Origin: Siphonodentalium dalli
Lineage: Eukaryota > Mollusca > Scaphopoda > Gadilida > Siphonodentaliidae
Direction of reading: 5' to 3'
NCBI GenBank assembly: GCA_032622095.1
Contig: CP136064.1
Coordinates: 263,541,863 to 263,605,862 of the forward strand
DNA length: 64,000 nucleotides
The stretch's first letter is position 1, and each line of letters begins with the position of its first letter. This document shows, piece after piece, positions 1-12,552 of the stretch. The position numbers and the translations under genes are program-made. A model generated the notes under the pieces. That model was given only the letters and a program-made list of their open reading frames with translations. It was not told the DNA's origin and searched no databases.

Positions 1-296
1 ACATTGTCCGCACCTGGCTGTCTTGAAGGATGTTTTAAACTTGTGTGACGGCTGAGTGATTGTGACCATTTCGTTTTTTAAAATACATTTCGTACACCGA
101 GAGATCCGCGTCGCCTTAAGTTACTTGCCTTTTTGGCATAGACGAGGGCTGCTCCACACCGGTGACATCAGGGTATGGAGCCGTCGACTGCCGATAACAC
201 TGTGTCCATGGCTGAAAGAGAATATTGTATTACAGAATAATTATACTTATTTATCATAAAATAATAACACGAAGTAACGCGAGTAAATAATCACGG
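1..296. other. no gene seen
   Basis: No open frame with coding character, splice-bounded exon or repeat was recognised in this stretch. Confidence 0.5.
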
Positions 297-552
297 GGGA
301 GGGGCGACCGATCCGGATGAACACTTAATGATATGGGTACATATTCACGACTGTTTGTTTCTGTTCAGAGTCATATACGGGGCCACACTGGTACATAATA
401 TACGGATGCATGCTGGTATCAAATTTAGTCATGTTAAATAAGTTACCAGCATGCATCCATATCCTACACCAGAGTGCACCCGTATATGACTCTGAACACA
501 AAACAACAAGCCACGAATCCGCACCAGTGTACATCGGATCGGTCCTCCTCCC
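297..552. repeat. imperfect palindromic (foldback/MITE-like) repeat
   Basis: The two halves are inverted copies. The outer part reads GACCGATCCGGATG near 306 and CATCGGATCGGTC near 531-543. The inner part pairs CAGAGTCATATACGGG (366) with CCCGTATATGACTCTG (479), and ATGCATGCTGG with CCAGCATGCAT. No target duplication was identified. The ORFs drawn across it come from the palindrome and are not genes. Confidence 0.6.
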
Positions 553-589
553 ACACATGATAATTCACAAAGTTTATTTTTAAGCACTG

Positions 590-3500
590 ATAGTCCGAGA
601 GCCAATAAGGTTTTATTGTCGTCACTCTGACCAAAAGACCCACTCTGCTCATTTTGTGGCAAATTATATGTATTTTACGGAAACCAATTTCTTGCGAGTG
701 GGGAACGCGGCGTTTGGGATATATTTAACATAGAATGATGCCTGGTGAGAGCGAAAAATGTTACTTAAGTGTTGGGGGGAGGGTTAGTAATTTCGACTGT
801 ATGAAACATGTGTAATGTCAGCTAACACGTTATATATACCGTTTTGTCGGAAATAAGTCATTCTATCTAGTGAATAAAAACAGAATTCGAATTTCAGCCA
901 CTGACCTCGAGTACGAGAGGTCAAAGGTCAAATATATTTTGAAACGCCATTTTTTTTTAAATGTCAAATTGGAAAGTTAGCTTAAGAAATTTTATAATCA
1001 TCTGTTGGAATCCGTTCGAGTATAATTTTGAACTTTACTGTATACCAGATTCGGATAAGTGGAAAGAAAATTAACACATCCGTAATTGCAACCATTCAAG
1101 ATGTCAGCCAAAATGTGTGCCGAAATAGCCAAAAACAGTAAAAATTCATAAGGTCTCTCTGATCGCCGTTATAGTAAAGATGATGTCACATGCGGTCATG
1201 TTGTCCGTTCGATACGTTATGGTAATATACAACCCTTACAAATTAGCCAAAAATCCGACACAAAAATCCAATATGGCGGCCAAGATGGCCGCCGAAATGT
1301 GATATTTTGCTATTTTTCGGATATTTCACCACCTTTCGTTTGTCTCTGTTGGAAAATATTGGCTCCTTGACGCGATTTTATACATTTGACATATAGAAGA
1401 ATTGTTGGCGAACACATGGGGATAATAATATACATTCCTTGCATTTTCCCGAATGCCGGTATAATTCGGTCAAAGCCAAAACGACGCTAATAACGCAATG
1501 ACTGTTTCGAATCATCAATGAATGTTATTGCTATCACAACAAAACCCACGCGTATATATGTGCAGGAGATACTCGAGATAGGATTCCTCTTATACCTGAG
1601 TTGAGAAATATTCACCTAAATCCAAGATTGCGGCCAAAATGGCCACCAGAAATAGAAAAATTGCCGAAAATCGCTGATCAGTGACAGTTATTATCACGAC
1701 AACTCCACACATATTGTGGCGCCCACAATGGTGAACAGATTTAGAAAATCACCGAAAATATCTCATATTCACTTCATTGGGCATTATTGTCAAGACAACT
1801 CTACCCATGCCTACAGCTGAGTTGGAAATACTGTGATGAAGTAATTACCTTACATTCCATGCAAGAAATAGTTTTCCAAATCTAAGATGGTGGCCAAAAT
1901 GGCGACCGATATTTGAAAACTCGCCAATATTCCTTACTTTCTTACGATGGGCGTTATTGTTTCGCGAATTCTACCCACATGATATGGAAAATTGATATGG
2001 AGTATTGATTCGAGTTTGGCTATTGGTGTTGGTACTCAAGGTTAAGATGGCAGCTAAACTGGAGCCAGAGATTGAAAAGAAATCATAATATCAATATGTA
2101 TGGACGAAACTATACACAAACCACTTATTAGTTCAACTTAAAACGTATCAAAATGCATAAAATGCTCGCATCCTTCTGGAAGTACGAAAACCAGCTATTA
2201 AAATCGCGATGTGGCATTTCGAAATCCATTCGACACTCCGAGCCGATAATGGCCGTAACCGTAGGTGCGCCGAATAGCCATATTAGAACAATTACCTGAT
2301 AGGAGATTATGATATGCCACGTTCTTAATGATCTGGACCAGTTTCCATTTCTTTGCCGGATCAATCTAGGTCGCTCACACCGGCAAAGTATCTGGGAGTA
2401 GGGTCCCTCTTATCATAACGTTTCAAGCAATTAATTTTCCGGTGTAAAGCTAAAGATTTTAAATACCTGCGAAATATGGGATTTGGTCGTCATCTTGAAC
2501 TAGAAAGGCATATGGTCTATAAGTATACAAGCTTACAGGTCATCTCCATGTATGTCTTTCTCATATCCCATGTGGATAACCACATGTACACCTGGCGAAC
2601 TTCCCAGCTAACTAGTCATTTCTCAATAGATGGTTCAACTCACAAACTTAGCGAACGTATTGGCATACGTGGACAACTTGGGCAGTGTTTCAAAGGTAGC
2701 TAGCTGTCTCATCCCTTGGACACATGCATATCTGCTACAGAGAAGACCATAATGTACCGACTACCCACACTTCTTGATCATGACCCTAAGCAACATTGTA
2801 ACGTCCCGCATTCGTCTCGTTAGCAGAGAAGAACAATACTCGCGGTGCTAGTTTGTAGACAAGTGCCATGACAGTGGGAATTAAATGGGCCACGACATAC
2901 ACCCCCACATCAGGTGCATGTTTCAGATATAGAATGTCATGTGTTGGTGCTTTTGGTGTGGTAATATTTGTGTTTCCACATCCGTTTCAAGGCCGTTCTT
3001 AATCAACTTGACCAGACATGTAATTTTGTCTGGATAATACTATCCTATGACTATGACTATGACTATGATTATTTATTCATAACTCAATATAACATATATT
3101 TTTACACAATTAATTTATACAGACAATGAGTTATTGGGGATGGCATAACCTGTAAAGGCTGTCTTCCTGCCGTCCCCAATAAGAGTCGGATGGACTAAAT
3201 GATGTCTTTATGGAATGAAGGTATGCGTTGTTGTTATCCTCTCTCAAGACTAGTGTCAGTATATTGGCGGTATTTTCCAAGGAACTGTGATGCATTTGTG
3301 AGAACAATTTATAGATCGATTGGAATGGATGATGACATTGGTGAACTTGACCGTTATGGTCATATAGCTTTATAGTATATAACTTTAGAATATAGTAGTT
3401 AATATGTCTCATGCAGGACAATGGCTTTGAATGGCGATGTTACCAATAAATAAATTGGTGTATCCAACGTAGGTTAAACTTAATGCAAGGTCTCAACAAT

Positions 3501-6403
3501 CCCCTAGATGTTTTTCGAGTACAAACTTTCACCCTTGTGGTGATGGCATTGTACTTTCTCGAACCACTCCGACCATCACCCATCGTGAGTATGACATCAA
3601 CTATCAAATGCATCGTCCTCAAGACTACATTCCATTCTGGGTGGGGCTTATATAGTAGTAGCCAATGGTACAAGCCTGGTCTAATTGAATAAGAACGGCC
3701 TCCAGACGGATTGGAAGATACAATCTTAGCATATAAGGAAAGCAAAGCTACATGAGATCATGTCTAAATCTAAAACATACCCAAAGAAGGGCAGTGCAGT
3801 CATGGTTCAATTTCATTTCCACTATCATGACACTTGCCCACAAACTAGCAACGTGTGTATTGTTATTATCTGCTTGGATATGTACGGTGAGACGATTGCT
3901 GGACGCCACCATGACTGTGTATTGTTATTATCTGCTTGGATCTGTACGGTGAGACGATTGTTGGAAGCCACACGGATTGTTCTTATGATCACGGTCAAGA
4001 AGTGAAAGTATATTATGCATTATGGTCTTCTACGCCTTAGCAGAAAGGCACCCGTCAAATGTTAGGCTTTCAGAAATTCGAAGCCATATACAGAATATAT
4101 CCGACTACGCCAGTATGTGAATATGTGAATTGCTGAACCATATATTGAGAAGTGGCTGGATGGGTAGATCACCATTTTGTTATCCACATTAAGTTACCAA
4201 ATCTGAAAAATACGCAGATAGAGACGTCCTTCTGAAAGCTATTGTACGCATCGACCGCATAACTTTCTAGTTTATCACACAATATGACGATCAGATCCCA
4301 TATGTAGTGTCTGAATTATACCATAAGCTACCACGAATTAAGCTCGTCAAGAATAAGGATAAGAATTCCCATATTTCGAGACAAACGCGTGAGCTTGACA
4401 CCGGCATATGTGTTGTTTGAAACATTTCGATTAGTGGGACCCTTCTGCCAAGAATTGTAGAAAACTGTGTTGGTGTCAACGAGATAGATTAATGTGATAA
4501 AGAAACGAATGCTGGCCCATATAATGCTGAACATGGCAAATCAGAATAAGCTCAGGTACTGTTGTTTTGATTCTTGGAAGTCATAATATGACTATTCGGT
4601 GCACCCATATACGATTACGGTCAGTATGGGCGCTTAGTGGAGAATGGATTTCGAAATGCCACATCACGATTATTGTGGGTTTTCATCCTTCCAGAAGGCG
4701 ACGACCTATGTTGGAACTAATAGTTGGCTTATGTACCGTTTCGTTCAATCCATACATATTTATATTATGACGAAAAGTTGAAATTAGTGTGTGATAATTT
4801 CGACTTCTTTTCAATTTCTGGCCACCAGTTTGGCAGCAATCTTGATTGTGAGAGTTGACCAAACTCAAATAGATACTTCATATCAATTTTCCATATGAAT
4901 ATTTAAGTGTGTGTAGAATTCTCACAACAATGACGCACATAGTATGAAAGTAAAGGAATGTAAGCTTGTTTTCAAATCTCGGACGCCATTTTGGCCGCCA
5001 TCTTCGATTTGGAAAAAAAAGTCCTTCATCAAATCCAAGATAATTACTATATCACAGTATTTCCAACTCGGCTGTAAGCATGGGTAGAGTTGTCTCGTCA
5101 ATAATGCCCAACGATGTGAATATGAGAGATTTTCTGTGATTTTCTAAATATGTCCATCATTGTGGGCGCCATTTTGAATTTGGGCAACTTTTATTTGGAT
5201 AAAATATAAGCACAGTTCTTCGACTCAGTGTACCCAACTCACAATAGTAAGCAGGTGTTGAGTTGTCGTGACAATAACTGTCACTGATGTTAAAATCAGC
5301 GATATTCGGCAATATATCTATTTCTGGTGGCCATTTTAGCCGCCATCTTGGATTTGGGTGAATATTTCTCAACTCAGGTATAAGAGGAATCATAGCTCGA
5401 GTATCTCCTGCACATATATACGCGTGGGTTTTGTTGTGATAGCAATAACATTCATTGATTCTAAACAGCCATTGCGTTATTAGCGTCGTTTTGGCTTTAA
5501 CCGGATTATACCGGCATTTGAGAAAACGTGATATCGGACAACAATTTTCCAGCAAAGAATGTATATTATTATTCCCATGTGTTCACCAATGATTCTTCTA
5601 TACGACAAATTTATAAAATCGCGTCAAGGAGTCAATATTTTCCAACAGAGACAAACGAAAGGTGGTGAAATGTCCGAAAAATAGCAAAATTTCACATTTC
5701 GGCGGCCATCTTGGCCGCCATATTGGATTTTTGTGTCGGATTTTTGGCTAATTTGTAAGGGTTGTATATTATCATAACGTATCGAACGGACAACATGACC
5801 GCATGTGACATCATCTTTACTATAACGGCGATCAAAGAGACCTTATGAATTTTTACTGTTTTTGGCTATTTCGGCACACATTTTGGCTGACATCTTGAAT
5901 GGTTGCAATTACGGCTGTGTTAATTTTCTTTCCACATATCCGAATCTGGTATACAGTAAAGTTCAAAATTATACTCGAACGGATTCAAACAGATGATTAC
6001 AAAATTTCTTAAGCTAACTTTCCAATTTGACATTTAAAAGAAAATGGCGTTTCAAAATATATTTGACCTTTGACCTCTCGTACTCGAGGTCAGTGGCTGA
6101 AATTCTAATTCAGTGTTTATTCACTAGATAGAATGACTTATTGCCGACAAAATGGTATATATAATGTGTTACCTGACATCACATATGATGCATACATTCG
6201 AAATTAATAACCCTCCCCCAACACTTAAGTAACATTTTTCGCTCTCACCAGGCATCATTCTATGTTAAATATTTCCCAAACGCCGCGTTTCCCACTCGCA
6301 AGAACTTGGTTTCCGTAAACTACATATAATTTGCCACAAAATGAGCAGAGTGGGTCTTTTGGTCAGAGTGACGACAATAAAACCTTATGGGCTCTCGGAC
6401 TAT
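590..6403. repeat. ~5.8-kb imperfect palindrome (giant inverted duplication)
   Basis: The left arm (590 to about 3030) and right arm (about 3650 to 6403) are inverted copies. The outer ~900 bp are nearly identical; for example, the CTCGAGTACGAGAGGTCAAA block at 907 recurs inverted at 6070. Similarity falls towards the centre but stays traceable: ATTATGGTCTTCT recurs near 4020 and inverted near 2740, and TAAGAACGGCCT near 3689 and inverted near 2990. Each arm holds several diverged copies of a motif built on AAGATGGCGGCCAAAATGGCC, spaced about 150-350 bp. No conserved protein was recognised. It could be a foldback transposon or an inverted segmental duplication. Confidence 0.8.
3035..3460 (-). 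repeat. palindrome centre with (TATGAC)n tract, possible retroelement 3' end
   Basis: A TATGAC hexamer run at 3043-3070 is followed by A/T-rich sequence with no partner in the opposite arm. On the minus strand a 96-codon frame (3131-3421) runs into this hexamer tail, a layout seen at the 3' ends of some non-LTR retrotransposons. The protein was not recognised, so the call is tentative. Confidence 0.25.
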
Positions 6404-6409
6404 GACTTC

Positions 6410-6645
6410 TTAACCCTTTGAGTGCCAGGGGCCAATCTCATCGGCCCTAAAACTACAAAATAAGTCTGTTAAAGAATATAAGAATAAATTATTAAAATTG
6501 TAAAAAAAAAAAAAAAAAAATGTTAGGCCAATGCATTCTCTTATATATGCGAGGCGACCTATGGTCGACTCGCATATATAAGAGAATGCATTGGCACAGG
6601 GTATATGGGTTGATACAAAAATCGACCTGGCACTCAAAGGGTTAA
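6410..6645. mobile_element. TTAA-flanked palindromic MITE (piggyBac-like), copy 1
   Basis: TTAA occurs at both ends (6410-6413 and 6642-6645). Terminal inverted repeats are TTAACCCTTTGAGTGCCA at the left and its complement at the right. Inside is a near-perfect 75-bp hairpin (about 6522-6596) that starts GGCCAATGCATTCTCTTAT. TTAA targets with CCC-starting termini are characteristic of piggyBac-type non-autonomous elements. It lies directly against the outer end of the giant palindrome. Confidence 0.75.
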
Positions 6646-8056
6646 TATCACTACCACGACACGGTTTGATTGATCAACGCCGAAATTTCGCGTCGTTGAT
6701 TGGCTTGCGTATTTCTGTCCGACGGCATTACGTCGTCGCGAGAATAAACATATAATAATATATTTCTTTAACAATTTCTTTTTTTATATAGCTCTTTTAA
6801 GCAAAACAGCTATTAAAAAAGTGATAAACATATAATAGGGAACTCCTGTTTCTATGTCATCTATTATTATAATTATTATAGTTTATTTAATTTAATGCAA
6901 ACACATTTACATACATACGTTTGATAATGATGTGTCGTAATGTTGTACTGTTATAGATTATTTATAAAGATAAGCATACATTTCTTACATTATTCCGATA
7001 AAGTAACCCAAACTGGAATCATCTGGATAAATCATGATGACTGTTCATTATTAATTTATTATGTAAGATTTATTTAGGTTTGTTTTAACCTGAATTATAA
7101 TTTATCCGATTAGATTGTTTCACTGAAATATGGTTTTGTGAATAAAGGTTTTGCGGTGGAGCTTCTGATATGCGCTGATATTTTAATGTTCATGAAAATC
7201 CTTCAAAAAGTTCATTAAAGATACGTTGCGGCATTCCCGGTGGGTACGGCTGTTAAAATAACAATGCATTTTAGTAATCTTCCGAGTCTCTGGAGTAGCC
7301 TTATACTTAGAAGGCTGCGCTCCGCCAGGCCGAAATAGGCCCTCCTCAACCCACCGACACCTTATAATCACCCCTGGCCACCACAGGGGCGGTCCGGGTT
7401 GTGCGGGTGGTGTTTAATCATAATCAAACCCGGTTTCATTTTATGCATTTGTAAGCATGCCACTTCTTTCTTCACATCATTATCAACTGCATGGTGTAAG
7501 AATATACGATACATAATTGTATTATTAGTGTGTGATAAATGAGACGCCTGCGCATGCACACACATATTATTTGTTTGATTCATTTGTTCCGGTAGATACA
7601 TATACACAACACGTGTGCATGCTTTCACATCACAATATACATATATTATGTACACATCTATAATTCATTACGCCGGGATATAAGAACAATCATTATGCTT
7701 TGTCGGACGATACATATTTCAAGGTCATTATATTCAACCGATGTACACGAATCCTGGTTCACACTGTAAGCCAGTTAATGGCCAAACATATATAACTAAA
7801 TCCATCACCCTGTGATTTATCCTATTACAGTATGTTTAATAATTAAACCATCTCTACTTTCCTTCATAATTTGTCCCTGCCAACGTGTATAGTCCTTACA
7901 TTATAAGCCATGTGATATGATATGATATTTATTAGCACAAAAACACTCATGTGAGCCGTATGCATTACATAATAAGAAGACATATAATTTACATATACAT
8001 ATATAGTTCATATAGTAAACTTTCAACATATTCAAACTACATGTATACACTGTCAC
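6646..8056. other. intergenic, no gene seen
   Basis: Largely AT-rich sequence. A GC-richer patch occurs at about 7310-7405 and a short TGATATGATATGATATT run near 7915. Short frames on both strands show no recognisable domain. Confidence 0.45.
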
Positions 8057-8540
8057 TTAGGTGACGTTTACACATAGCCGGTGAAGCCGTTACCCGGCGA
8101 ACCCATTAGCCGGCGAAGGTTGGGCAGAGTGTTTACACATCGCCGGCGAAGATAAGCATATATTCATGTGTCTCCTTTACTTGTTAATAGTTTTCGTTTC
8201 AGTTCTCACTGAACTGCAATATGATATTGCTGTACACCTGTAAACATCTAGCCGCTTCCTGTTAGAGATATGGTTGGGCAGTATAGTGAAATGAAACTTT
8301 TTAGAAATGGAAATGCCGAAATTATTAATATCCAACTCAAACTTTCAGGTATTGCTATTGGTAATTTTATAGATATTTAAACAACATTGTTAATGGTTTG
8401 TTTGTGTTCATAGACAGCCTGTGAAGTGAGTGTCGCACCAAAAGCATAGTCATTGTCAGTTTTGATATCTTTTCGTCGCATACATCTACAAATTGGTGTC
8501 TAATCATTCGGATTGGATTTTATATATAAGTTTCAACAAT

Positions 8541-8561
8541 GTAAGTAAGTAAGTAATGCTT
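8541..8561. repeat. short GTAA tetranucleotide tract
   Basis: The sequence AGTAAGTAAGTAAT lies inside the Harbinger-like element. It is a simple microsatellite. Confidence 0.5.
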
Positions 8562-9064
8562 TATTCCCAGCCAATTGGTAATTTGGTACATGAGAAAACA
8601 TATAATACACTATGTACAAATGAGAACACTCCGGTCCAAATATTTGAAAATACACATGCAAACAGTAAATACTGAAAAACAATCATCACACCCAATATAT
8701 AACAACAATTATGCATACATACACACATACAATTATATATATGCGTGAAACTATCTGTACTTCCTTAAATAATTACAACATAAAAAAGGACTGTTAAATG
8801 TATAGCAGAACTTTCGCTTATAAGAATATGAGACTATTAAATGCATTTTAATAGAAATTTGAAAGCAAATTATTCAACATTTATAAAAATGCAATTAGGT
8901 TTCGTTCTATTAAATTTTGTTGTATATATTAATATCTGCGAATCAAATGTGACACATTTTCCGTTTGCACATTGTACAATAAAATATGTTTTTCATTTTA
9001 CTCGGGCGTTCACCATGACCATGTATATAGTGCCGTGGCGATGGGGGTGTCTCATCCCAACTTT

Positions 9065-9380
9065 AATCTAAATATTCAAAAGCTGGAAATTTCATACCTG
9101 ACACGGCAATAGTTGGAAATTTGACATTAGCAATATGTTGAAATTGTTCTCGTAGTTTTATTTTCAACAATTTGTTATTGGTGAGTTCATTAGGCAACAT
9201 TTGCTTAATTTTTGGCCAAATTGTTGGAGTGAAATGGCCATCAGTTGGAAATGATCCAACCTTAGAGGTGCGTCAAGTTTGGAAAATGTCCAACAATTGG
9301 AAATCTTAAGGCTGGATGCTAGAATTTAGCAATTTTCAGGGTTCAGATTAAAAACAATTCTCGCACCTGGCCATAACCAT
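9065..9380. repeat. dispersed TTGGAAAT-rich repeat, copy 1
   Basis: Recurring TTGGAAATTT, CATACCTGACAC and CCATCAGTTGGAAAT blocks match two longer copies at about 47285-47900 and 49255-49870 in the same orientation. All three continue into a GATTTTGCGATTTTC/ACCATGGTCGG-like region. It is non-coding. Confidence 0.6.
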
Positions 9381-10099
9381 GGTCGGTCGATAAATTCCAA
9401 AGATGAACAGTCCCACACCTCCAAATCAGGCCCTCTAGACCCGTCCCTGTGTACATATGTCCACGGCGCACTCAGATTTAGATTATTGAACTAATTGTCC
9501 ATTAAGTTTGAATCCATAGAAACGTGCCATCCCATTTCTTCCACATATATATGGACATACATGTACATGAATTAATTACCTCGAATGCGCAACAAATGTA
9601 CCATGCACATGCAGAGTACGTGTACCATCACCAGTTAGTATTTATAATAATAGCTTATAACCAAGGTGCGTGACCACCGACGGACAGCTGATTAGAGACA
9701 ATCAAACTGGCACACTGACCAATATATACACAGGTGAAAAGCGGGCTGGTCTATCAGCGATTGCACAATAATATTGTTCGAGTTAATTGTTGAAAGGTAA
9801 TCACCCATGACGGCATGACCCCAGATAAACATCTAACTTGACAGCAGAGCGAATTAGAATCCATACGACAATCAGGTGCTTGTACTAAATCATTTTATCC
9901 AAAAGTTGAAAACCGTATAGCTGAGTATCCGGATAGCCGTAATTCTTATCCGGCGAAGTATAAACACTCTATTGTTATCGCTGCCGGCTAAAGCGAATGC
10001 GATCTTCGCCGGGTAATGTATAAACACCCCCTTAGTAGAAACTCAATAATATAAGCGTGCAAATAAACTGTATGCAGGCCTATGATATCGTGTGGAATA

Positions 10100-10547
10100 G
10101 AAAGTAATTATTAATTCATTTCTCAATTGCGGGCTTCTTCTCTCGTTTCAAATAATTCTTTGATATCTCGACTGATCACATTACTTGTATTTGGTTGGTC
10201 GTTTCGCATTATGTATTGAAATTTTTAGATATTACTGGCCATTAGAAATGCGCTGTTTTTATAATTTAATTCTTCGAATAGACTTTTTCTCAACTTGTCG
10301 TATTTGGTACAGTGGAGAACAAAACACTTCTCGTCTTCCACTGAGTTAGTGTTGCACATTTTGTATATCCGCTCATCGGCTGGCGTCGGTGGGCGTTTGT
10401 GTCGGCCTTTTTTCTATTTCTAATGAATGACAACTGATTCGAAGTCTACAGAATTGTTCACGGTCTTTGATCGAAGTTGTATGTAGTAGATATGGTTCGA
10501 GCCGAAAAATAGTTTTGAATTGTTTGTATGTCCTTAGTTACTGTGTG
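10100..10547 (-). pseudogene. LINE ORF2 C-terminal fragment, split from its RT half
   Basis: Minus-strand codons read through a typical C-terminal LINE zinc-knuckle region between about 10400 and 10230: MCNTNSVEDEKCFVLHC, followed by TKYDKLRKSLFEEL. The spacing C...VEDEKCFVLHC matches the cysteine/histidine motif found after the reverse transcriptase in many animal non-LTR retrotransposons. A frame change lies between this block and the insertion point. It abuts the left target duplication of the Polinton-like element, and the matching RT domain continues at 18304 on the same strand. The insertion therefore cut this LINE in two. Confidence 0.75.
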
Positions 10548-10553
10548 GATCGT
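10548..10553. repeat. 6-bp target site duplication, left (GATCGT)
   Basis: GATCGT here and at 18304-18309 immediately bracket the long inverted-repeat element. Six-base duplications are the reported hallmark of Polinton/Maverick integration. Confidence 0.85.
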
Positions 10554-10679
10554 AGAAGATAGTGCGTCTCCTTGACCCCAATCGTAAAATTGGGCGTAAG
10601 TGTATTTTGAGTATGTTAGTACTATAGTACTCTATATTTGAGAATTGTTGATAAAAAATGGGCGTAAGTATATTTTCGA

Positions 10680-11165
10680 TATGGGCGTCATATTTGAGCG
10701 TCCTGTTGGTGTGTGTATATTGTTGACTAACAAGTTGGTTCATCGTGTATAAGTGTGAAGTTGTTTTTTTTGTGAACTTTGTAATTTCGGCCGACTATTG
10801 CGTGTCTGACACATCAACTAAATAATCTCAGCTTAAGATGGCTTAACCAAATTATTCATAGAGCAGGTCGTCATATTTGAGCATCATGTGGGTGTGTGTA
10901 TATTTTTGACTAACAAGTCATCGTGTGAAGTTGCTTTGTAATCTCGGCCGACTATTAAATGTCTGACACATCAACGAAACAATCTCAGCTTAAGACAGCT
11001 TAACCAATTTATTTGCGTAAAGATTCAGACAGGCATACATCTTACTGAAAATAATCTCGGCCGACTATTAAATGTCTGACACATCAACCGAATAATCTCA
11101 GCTTAAGACGGTTTAACCGAATTATTTGCGTAAAGATTCAGACACACATACTTCTTACTGTATTT
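10680..11165 (+). repeat. tandem repeats in left TIR
   Basis: Three copies of a unit carrying CGGCCGACTATT, GTCTGACACATCAAC and AATCTCAGCTTAAGA start at about 10788, 10943 and 11055. Two copies of a GTCATATTTGAGC...GGTGTGTGTATATT unit start at about 10685 and 10869. The array is mirrored in the right TIR (about 17690-18180). Subterminal tandem repeats are common in transposon ends and may bind a transposase or act in replication; that role is inferred. Confidence 0.75.
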
Positions 11166-11297
11166 TGAGCAACAGTTGAATATTCCTACCTACTGGATAG
11201 TTCGTATTCATCCGAAGAAATGTCTGATTCTGTCAACTGGGATTAAAACAATGAACACTTTAAATATTGTATATCCTACCATATGTGAACTTGAATT

Positions 11298-11561
11298 ATG
11301 TCATCACCAATAAATACATGTAAAATCGATTATCTTTTCAATAATAATAATATCTCTGGGTTCTATCGTGGTAAAAATCTTTTGTTTGACAATAGATTTT
11401 CCACTCAATGTTTGTCACAGACCTACGTCATAATACTCCCCTCCCCTCCCCCTACCCCAACCACCTTCACATCTCAACTCACTTACCCACACCTATTCAT
11501 GCGCGTATATATTGTACAATGTGTACGTGTCGGAGCACAAGACATTCCAAATATGGAGTAG
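11298..11561 (+). CDS. 87-codon ORF inside left TIR, unknown
   Basis: An ATG-started frame of 87 codons lies in the left TIR, with an 88-codon copy in the right TIR (17291-17557, minus). The two copies differ by whole-codon changes; the right copy has one extra proline in a Pro-rich run near residue 51, so the indel keeps the frame. No domain, signal peptide or membrane segment was recognised. The shared frame is expected from the TIR duplication itself. Only the frame-preserving indel hints at coding, so it may well be non-coding. Confidence 0.2.
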   Translation: MSSPINTCKIDYLFNNNNISGFYRGKNLLFDNRFSTQCLSQTYVIILPSPPPTPTTFTSQLTYPHLFMRVYIVQCVRVGAQDIPNME

Positions 11562-12552
11562 AGTTTAGTATTAGCTCATAGTAAAGCAACGCTCTTTATT
11601 CATCTTTCAGCATAAATGGCATCCGTGCATTATCGTGAATTATTGGAAGAGCGTACGTTTATGGAGTTATTGTTCTTAGAATGAGAATCGTTAGTCCTGT
11701 AACGGCACTGAATCTGGCGAGGTTTGCTGAATGCTATGCACCCGTGTCAGCTAAATCCACATTAAGCATTTAATTTTGAATAAGGTTGATTTGTTTTTCA
11801 AATTTAATAGTGTTGCCTCAGGCTGATCGAAGAAGAAAAATAAATTCGTTTTATTAATTTGTCAATTCTATTCCAACATGGCGGCCACCACTGGGGGCCC
11901 ATAGGTCTGAATCGCCCGGATGTAAAAACAATTTTGTTCATGTTGACGGAGTATAGAAATTAGTGACGTCACAACTATACTTGCGTCGCTTACGCGTGGA
12001 ATAAAATAGTCACGGGCTATTGAGAAGTATGGCCTGTACGTAAATAATAAAGCGCGTTATCGAATCTATGTTACACCATAACCGCGGGTTATTGTAATTT
12101 AATGAAGATTTTCCACTGAGTTTTGCCACAGAACTACGTGATAATACCCAAATCAAATCAGTTATCCGTAAAGAAAAACCAACCAAGATGACTTGTCCGT
12201 AACTAAATGCAAAAGACCTCAAACGTTGAAAAAGAATTTCGTACCGAATATAAGTAATCTCCCAAACTTCTCAAAACACGGCCATAACATCAAATTAGTT
12301 TCATGGATTGTATGTATGATCACCCGTGCACGTCAGCAGCTTATCGCGTTAATACTTCACCTGTACATATAAACGGCTTATTGAGTTATGCATACACATA
12401 TAGTACGTCACCTGGACATTTTATCAGTTTATCACGTGATCACTAAATGTGGCAATCGGGTGTCCGCAGATGCCTGCAATGTATTATTTATAATAATTGG
12501 ACTCATTGATCTCACGTAAATAATACTCTTAGTTGTTCCAATAAAATAGTTA

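Larger units (their letters stand above)
8060..10031. mobile_element. Harbinger-like TIR element, non-autonomous
   Basis: The left end GGTGACGTTTACACAT and the complement of the right end (GGGGGTGTTTATACAT) form terminal inverted repeats. TTA occurs immediately outside both ends (8057-8059 and 10032-10034), matching the 3-bp target of PIF/Harbinger elements. Subterminal CCGGCGAAG motifs recur at both ends in opposite orientation. No transposase frame is visible in the ~2 kb interior. The interior also holds a copy of a dispersed TTGGAAAT-rich repeat. Confidence 0.6.

Noticed and set aside
5157-5555. 132-codon minus-strand ORF
   Set aside because: Lies in the right arm of the giant palindrome; its mirror in the left arm is broken, so there is no sign of coding constraint.
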